DNA from: a virus
DNA length: 35,261 nt
Virus record (IMG/VR): IMGVR_UViG_3300020477_000594
Location: 1-35,261 of that record
Strand: one strand, 5' to 3'
Part shown: positions 31,245-35,261 of the stretch, piece by piece
Position numbering within the stretch: the first letter of the stretch is position 1
Layout of the letters: the number at the start of each line of letters is the position of its first letter
Notes under the pieces: generated by a model
What the model was told of the DNA's origin: nothing
What the model saw: the letters and a program-made list of their open reading frames with translations, nothing else
Database searches by the model: none
Program-made: the position numbers and the translations under genes

Positions 31245-32557
31245 TGGCTTTTATAGACCCAGAGTTTTATGGGGGCAGTACACTCCAAGACGAAATCAAT
31301 AAGCGACGTGACCGAGCTAAACGGGAAGCTGGTACTGGTGTCGATATGGAATCCTCTCTTGGGGTTCCTATAACTAGTGGTATAACTCCTCCGTCTAATA
31401 CCGGCTCCAACGGTTCCAATGGTTCCAATGGTTCCGATGAAGATGATGGTGCTGGTGATGTTCCACCGCCAATGGATTGGGAAGCTATACGTCTGACTTG
31501 CGAAAGAGATGGCGGGACGTTTCATTGGGATGAGGAAACACAAACAGGATGGTGCCAAACTAAATCTGGCGGAGGGGACGACGGCGACGATGGCGACAAC
31601 GGTGGGATGAGTGATTGGATTGGCTACCAAAAAGAATTAAGCCAAATGAGTGCTCGTGCCACTATCGAAGGATACTTGGGACGGTTCGGTCTTACAGGTC
31701 TTAGCGATTGGGTACACCAAAACATCACTGATGGTGTAACGGCTGAAGGAATGCTCACTCAACTGCGTTACGGGCAATCAGATGTTCCTCAATATCTTGA
31801 AGATGGGACACGAAACCCTCTTTATGTGCCACCAAATGTGAGAGACACCTACGACAATAGGTTCCCCGGAATGCTAATGCGTAGAGATAACCGTTTAGCT
31901 CCTATAACTGAAGCAGATTACATAGATTTGGAACGTGGTTATTACCAAATAGCTTCAGCAGCAGGGTTGCCTTCTACCTTTTTAGATTCACAAGCATTCC
32001 CTATGGATGGGAAAATGCAAACAGGTGTGACACAACTCATTGGACATGATGTTTCCTTAGCAGAATGGCGGACTCGTGTAACTTCAGCAGAAGAAGCCAG
32101 CCGCACAGCCAACGCTCCAGTACGTGACATACTTGTTAAACAGTATGGCTTTACAGAAGGTGACATTACAGCGGCTTTCTTAGACCCCGCTGCTGCTATC
32201 AGTATTGTTGAAGCTAGACGTAACCTTGGGGCTGCTGGTTTAATGGCAGAATCAGGTCGTGTATTAGGCACAAACCAAAGGTTCAGTAGAGGTTTGTCTG
32301 ATGCTTTACAAGAAATGGATGTGCAAAGACGAGAAATCGCAGCACGTACCTCACCAATTGCTGGGTTGTCTAAAGGTATCTTTAGTTCTGAAGGGTTAAG
32401 CGGCACCCAATTGGGTGAAGCAGCATTCGGAATTAACACAGATAGCCAAACAAAGATGCGTCGTGAGCGAGAACGTCGTGAACGGCAATTTGGTGGACGA
32501 ACAAATACCCTTGCTTCAGGCCAAGGTATGCGTGGTATAACCACTACCAGTACTTGA
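31244..32557 (+). CDS. Hypothetical virion protein with SNG and GDDGD repeats, 437 aa
   Basis: 437 residues, start coupled to the upstream stop. Residues 50-75 hold a (SNG) tandem repeat, coded by repeated GGTTCCAAT (31411-31437), then a Pro/Asp-rich piece, then a Cys pair (TCERDGGTF...GWCQTK), and a Gly/Asp-rich loop (GGGDDGDDGDNGG). The rest is a globular, mixed domain (WIGYQKELSQMSARATIEGYLGRFGLTG...). Linkers like these join domains in virion proteins. No family. The stop codon overlaps a promoter-like sequence for the scaffold/capsid genes. Confidence 0.65.
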   Translation: MAFIDPEFYGGSTLQDEINKRRDRAKREAGTGVDMESSLGVPITSGITPPSNTGSNGSNGSNGSDEDDGAGDVPPPMDWEAIRLTCERDGGTFHWDEETQTGWCQTKSGGGDDGDDGDNGGMSDWIGYQKELSQMSARATIEGYLGRFGLTGLSDWVHQNITDGVTAEGMLTQLRYGQSDVPQYLEDGTRNPLYVPPNVRDTYDNRFPGMLMRRDNRLAPITEADYIDLERGYYQIASAAGLPSTFLDSQAFPMDGKMQTGVTQLIGHDVSLAEWRTRVTSAEEASRTANAPVRDILVKQYGFTEGDITAAFLDPAAAISIVEARRNLGAAGLMAESGRVLGTNQRFSRGLSDALQEMDVQRREIAARTSPIAGLSKGIFSSEGLSGTQLGEAAFGINTDSQTKMRRERERRERQFGGRTNTLASGQGMRGITTTST

Positions 32558-32582
32558 CATAAAGATTCTTTGCATTTAATCT
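32554..32582 (+). promoter_or_regulatory. Possible promoter before scaffold and capsid genes
   Basis: TTGACA (overlapping the TGA stop of the previous gene) followed after 17 nt by TAATCT, which keeps the most conserved T, A and final T of a -10 box. The next 90 nt have no gene and a small CACCC/GGGTG hairpin. A promoter here would add extra transcription of the scaffold and capsid genes, which need many copies. The -10 is weak. Confidence 0.45.
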
Positions 32583-32673
32583 ATTATTTGTTGGCCCCGG
32601 AAGGGCGAGCTAACAATACGACTTCCACCCGAGGTTCCACCGACGAGGGTGTGTAAAGATAGGTGAGTGACAT
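32583..32673 (+). promoter_or_regulatory. Leader of scaffold gene with small hairpin
   Basis: Between the likely promoter and the scaffold start. CACCC near 32626 and GGGTG near 32648 can pair, and TTCCACC occurs twice in it. The SD AGGTGAG is just before the ATG. No ORF. It may stabilise the capsid mRNA. Confidence 0.35.
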
Positions 32674-33150
32674 ATGACAGATTCCGACTCCACTGGTTAC
32701 AGTGATGCAGGTTCTGACAGTTCAACTGAATCGAAACCTAATTGGCGACGTGATTTAGAAAATCGTTTAAAGGACGCTGAAGCGAGAGCAACAGCAGCCG
32801 AAAAACGTGCTTCTTCCTATGAACGTCAAGATACTTTCCGTTCTGCGGGAATTGATCTTAGCGATCCACGTGCTAAGTATTTCGTGAAGGGTTATGAGGG
32901 AGAACTCGATGTGGAAGCTATCCGTATGGAAGCTGAAGCTGCCGGGTTCTTAGGTGCTGATGCACCACCAATTAATTCAGCAGTTTCTGACGATACGTTG
33001 GTAGCTGAACAACGGATACAAGCAGCCGGGGAAGGTGGAGATCCAGTGTCACCTATAGATCTCGAAGCTCGTATTAAAGCGACAACAAATACAGATGAGT
33101 TGCGTGCTTTGATGGAGTCTGAAGGCGTTCTTTGGGGAGCTAGCCAGTAA
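32674..33150 (+). CDS. Scaffolding protein
   Basis: 158 residues, SD AGGTGAG. Very hydrophilic, with an acidic Ser/Asp-rich N-terminus (MTDSDSTGYSDAGSDSS), then a Lys/Glu/Ala-rich coiled coil (RRDLENRLKDAEARATAAEKRASSYERQDTF), and a short folded C-terminus. This composition, and its place just before the major capsid gene, are typical of phage head scaffolds that guide shell assembly and are then removed. No protease is seen nearby. Role inferred from pattern and place. Confidence 0.82.
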   Translation: MTDSDSTGYSDAGSDSSTESKPNWRRDLENRLKDAEARATAAEKRASSYERQDTFRSAGIDLSDPRAKYFVKGYEGELDVEAIRMEAEAAGFLGADAPPINSAVSDDTLVAEQRIQAAGEGGDPVSPIDLEARIKATTNTDELRALMESEGVLWGASQ

Positions 33151-33194
33151 TCTGTAACTCTTAGCCATCGGAGTCCCTACTAAGGACTTCTAGA

Positions 33195-34139
33195 GTGGCA
33201 ACACCTACAGTAACAACCTCAACGCTTGACGATCAGGTAAAAACGGCGTTCGATCAGGTTGCGTATTTCGCTTTGCGTTCGCAACCGTTGTTCGAAATGA
33301 TCGCTGATGTCAGGTCAACAGCCCAGAGCCATAACGGTTCGGGCGTACAATTCACGTTCTACGCTGACATGGCACAAGCAACATCGGCACTTACCGAAAA
33401 TGCTGATGTAACTGCCGTTGCGTTGACAGATAGCGCAGTAACCGTAACTCTTGCTGAGTACGGCAACGCTGTTATCACCAGCGCTAAGGTCCGTGGAACC
33501 TCATTCCTAAACGTGGACGCTGATGCGGCCAACATTGTTGGCTACAACATGGCTGACTCGCTCGACAAAATCGTTTCCGACGTAGTAAACGGCGGTTCAA
33601 ACGTAACGTATGTCGGTCAAACAAGCCGTGGCGCTATCACAGCTACCGATAACTACACCGCTGCCGAAGGTCGGAAGGCCGTCGCACAGCTTCGTGGACG
33701 TAACGCTCCGGGTTGGGAAAACGGTAACTACATGGCGATCATTCACCCTGACGTTTCTTACGATCTTCGTGGAGACACAGCGGTAACTGACGTCATTCAA
33801 TACCAGCTATACCAAGAAGGCGCACCGATCCGTGCAGGTTCAATCGGCACCTTCAATGGCATCGAATACATTGAAAACCCCCGTGCAGGTCTAATCGCCG
33901 ACGGTGGTTCAAGTACTGTCGATGTTTACCAAACCCTAATTGTTGGCCGTCAGTTCGCTGCTAAAGCGTTCTCTCGTGCAGCAGGATTTGGTCCTGACCC
34001 AAGCATTGTTGTTGGTCCTGTGACTGACACTCTGCGTCGGTTCAATCCCATTGGGTGGTACCACCTCGTTGGCTATGGCCGCTTCCGTGAGGAATGCGGA
34101 CAACGTGTGGAATCATCATCCAGCATTGGAGATAACTAA
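33195..34139 (+). CDS. Major capsid protein, N4-gp56 family (HK97 fold)
   Basis: 314 residues, GTG start, AAGGA 8 nt upstream; a small AGTCC/GGACT hairpin stands just before it. Pattern fits N4-gp56 capsid proteins: an N-terminal helix with QVAYFALRSQPLFEMIADV, VQFTFYADM, then AIIHPDVSYDLRGD, and GSIGTFNGIEYIENPRAG, ending FNPIGWYHLVGYGRFRE. It forms the shell by HK97-like packing. Length is typical (about 300-400). It is followed by a strong hairpin (34155-34203). Confidence 0.9.
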   Translation: MATPTVTTSTLDDQVKTAFDQVAYFALRSQPLFEMIADVRSTAQSHNGSGVQFTFYADMAQATSALTENADVTAVALTDSAVTVTLAEYGNAVITSAKVRGTSFLNVDADAANIVGYNMADSLDKIVSDVVNGGSNVTYVGQTSRGAITATDNYTAAEGRKAVAQLRGRNAPGWENGNYMAIIHPDVSYDLRGDTAVTDVIQYQLYQEGAPIRAGSIGTFNGIEYIENPRAGLIADGGSSTVDVYQTLIVGRQFAAKAFSRAAGFGPDPSIVVGPVTDTLRRFNPIGWYHLVGYGRFREECGQRVESSSSIGDN

Positions 34140-34154
34140 TAGTTAGCTCCCCAT

Positions 34155-34203
34155 AGGAGTGGGGGACCGGGTTTTCCCCCTTTCCCCGGTCCCCCGCACT
34201 CCT
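34155..34203 (+). terminator. Strong hairpin after the capsid gene
   Basis: AGGAGT-GGGGG-ACCGGG (34155-34171, one arm) pairs with CCCGGT-CCCCC and ACTCCT (34185-34195, 34198-34203), 17 bp with a two-base bulge. It has the shape of a terminator or mRNA-stabilising stem but no T-run follows, so it may protect the capsid mRNA or stop transcription only partly. Confidence 0.5.
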
Positions 34204-34220
34204 CTGCTATCATTCAAATC

Positions 34221-34322
34221 ATGCCTATCGTTGATGGAAAGAAGTATCCTTATACCGCTAAAGGTAAAAAGGCTGCTGCCGCCGCAAGGAAAAAGAAAAA
34301 AAATGCAAAAACCAAACGGTGA
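34221..34322 (+). CDS. Basic mini-protein, 33 aa
   Basis: Begins MPIVDGKKYPYTAKGKKAA and ends in a Lys-rich helix (ARKKKKNAKTKR), stop TGA at 34320-34322. The GKK.PYTAKGK pattern resembles tiny proteins I know from phage head modules, where they may bind nucleic acid or neutralise DNA. There is no clear SD; ATG is preceded by AT-rich sequence. A second small frame (34303-34374) overlaps its end. Short, so the call is from pattern only. Confidence 0.55.
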   Translation: MPIVDGKKYPYTAKGKKAAAAARKKKKNAKTKR

Positions 34323-34374
34323 TGTAACGATCAGGCCCAAACCGATCCAAGGAACAGGTTCTACTAATGGCTAG
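34303..34374 (+). CDS. Possible 23-aa peptide
   Basis: ATG at 34303 with AAGGA upstream in the Lys-rich codons, 23 codons (MQKPNGDVTIRPKPIQGTG...), TAG overlapping the next ATG by 8 nt (ATGGCTAG). It may only serve to couple translation of the two genes. Weak evidence. Confidence 0.3.
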   Translation: MQKPNGDVTIRPKPIQGTGSTNG

Positions 34375-34804
34375 TGGTCTTTACGTTGAGACTTTCGAAG
34401 CTGCGTTTAAGAACGATCTCGCTCTCGACATGGATAATGACACGTTCAAGTGCATGTTGGTGACAGCTTCTTACACACCAAACTTTGAAACTCACACAAA
34501 TAAATCAGATGTATCAAATGAAGTTTCAGGTACTGGTTATACAGCCGGTGGCGAGACTCTTACTAGTGTCGCAATGACTAGTAGTTCTGATGGAACGGGC
34601 ACAATTAAATGGGATGCAGATGACGTATCGTGGACTAGTTCTACGTTGTCGAATGTACGAGCCGGAGTTATCTACGATGACTCGGTGACGGACGACCGTC
34701 TGATCGCATACATAGATTTTGGGGGAGATTTCAGCACAACGTCAGGCACATTCCAGATTCAATGGAATGCGTCTGGTATTTTCACCCTTGATCTGGTTCC
34801 GTAG
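34367..34804 (+). CDS. Phage structural protein, head decoration or tail-like
   Basis: 145 residues (MASGLYVETFEAAFKNDLALDMDND...). A compact beta-rich protein with Thr/Ser/Gly strands (TFKCMLVTASYTPNFETHTN, GGETLTSVAMTSSSDGTGTIKWDADDVSW, LIAYIDFGGDFSTTSGTFQIQW). This composition and the repeated strands are common in small capsid-decoration and tail-tube-like proteins. It is located right after the capsid genes. It has no visible catalytic site. The role (decoration or tail) is inferred from fold and place. Confidence 0.7.
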   Translation: MASGLYVETFEAAFKNDLALDMDNDTFKCMLVTASYTPNFETHTNKSDVSNEVSGTGYTAGGETLTSVAMTSSSDGTGTIKWDADDVSWTSSTLSNVRAGVIYDDSVTDDRLIAYIDFGGDFSTTSGTFQIQWNASGIFTLDLVP

Positions 34805-34812
34805 GAGCAATA

Positions 34813-35261
34813 ATGCCAAGTTCAAATTATCCAACATCTCTTGATACAACCTCAACGCAGGTAACTCCAGCGTCTACTACTGACTTGGATGCGTCAGGTT
34901 ACGAACACGATCAGGTGCATGGTGCTGCTTCTACTGCTTTGATTGCTTTAGAAACTAAACTAGGTATTAGTGCTTCGCCTGCTGCTTCAGCGTCAACAAA
35001 CGCTTTCTTAGAGCACAGTGGTACTGGCACGACAGCGTGGACTAACACTTTGACAGGTGCGACGATTGCTGGTGCGACTCTTTCTGGTGCCATTACTGGC
35101 GCAGACCAGATCATGTCAGCGGTTACCCATAAGGACTATTCCGAAACGGTGTATGCCGGTGGTAACACTGGTGCTGCTCCAGCGATTGATGAAGCTAATG
35201 GCAACACTCAAACTTGGACGCTAGATAATAACGCTACGTTTGCTTTGCCAGCGGATTCTGG
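34813..35261 (+). CDS. Tail fibre or virion protein, N-terminal part
   Basis: ATG at 34813 after TAGGAG; the frame stays open to the end of the window, so only the first 149 residues are seen. The N-terminus MPSSNYPTSLDTTSTQVTPA and the following DLDASGYEHDQVHGAASTALIALETKLGI are of the pattern found at the start of many phage fibre or collar proteins (helix with D.VN..A...IE..LG). Then comes a low-complexity Thr/Ala/Gly part (TLTGATIAGATLSGAITGAD). Truncated only by the window edge. Confidence 0.7.
   Translation, partial: MPSSNYPTSLDTTSTQVTPASTTDLDASGYEHDQVHGAASTALIALETKLGISASPAASASTNAFLEHSGTGTTAWTNTLTGATIAGATLSGAITGADQIMSAVTHKDYSETVYAGGNTGAAPAIDEANGNTQTWTLDNNATFALPADS

Noticed and set aside
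34159-34374. 71-codon frame across the post-capsid hairpin
   Set aside because: Its first part runs through the hairpin without an SD. The 33-aa frame at 34221 has a more protein-like pattern; only the last 23 codons are kept as a possibility.
1-35261. Integrase, attachment site or lysogeny module
   Set aside because: No integrase, excisionase or repressor pair was seen in this window, though the genome continues beyond it.

Overview
The window is a piece of a tailed double-stranded DNA phage genome. Gene content shows this: a large terminase, a portal, a scaffold, a major capsid protein of the N4-gp56 family, tail or adhesin proteins, and a phage recombination cassette. There are no rRNA genes, no confident tRNAs, no CRISPR, no insertion sequences, no integrase and no lysogeny genes in view. 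Genes are tightly packed, with 1-8 nt stop/start overlaps and clear Shine-Dalgarno (SD) sequences of the AAAGGAG type. The host cannot be fixed from this window. Small genes such as 7837-8064 and 10338-10544 resemble actinobacteriophage families from memory, so an aquatic actinobacterial host is my best guess, at low confidence.

Layout. (1) 1-4640, rightward: the end of a Thr/Val-rich tail or adhesin protein, a FmdB-like zinc ribbon protein, two structural proteins, and a DEDDy 3'-5' exonuclease with a C-terminal zinc ribbon. (2) 4637-12683, leftward: an early or DNA-metabolism block of about 20 mostly small genes. It holds a PD-(D/E)XK nuclease, SSB, a probable Rad52/ERF-type annealing protein, a Cas4/RecB-type exonuclease with Fe-S cysteines, a DUF932 protein, and many small unknowns. 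Four of these genes are too short for ordinary ORF calling and were found by reading overlaps and SD sites. Several leftward units are preceded by perfect or near-perfect hairpins next to the SD, some with loops that look like anti-SD. (3) 12684-13648, almost 1 kb without genes between the divergent blocks: a chain of strong hairpins (12741-13192) including a compact three-way junction and a hairpin whose loop holds eight TTCTC repeats, then an almost G-free AC-rich tract, a 14-bp palindrome, a GT-rich tract and more hairpins. This is the most unusual part of the window. (4) 13649-35261, rightward: four small genes (two membrane proteins, one very cysteine-rich protein), terminase, portal, a giant 3,095-residue protein, a 422-residue unknown, a transglycosylase-like virion protein, a 437-residue unknown, then a likely promoter, scaffold, major capsid protein, a basic mini-protein, a head/tail protein and the start of a tail or fibre protein.

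How they work together. The leftward genes would act early in DNA replication and recombination (SSB, annealing protein and exonuclease form a classic recombination set). The rightward genes package DNA and build the virion. The giant protein and its three downstream neighbours lie between portal and capsid, with overlapping stop/start codons or gaps of only a few bases. I infer that they are internal or ejection proteins, one of which cuts peptidoglycan during DNA entry. The long non-coding region sits between the two blocks. It is the natural place for the early/late switch, a replication or packaging site, or a structured non-coding RNA.
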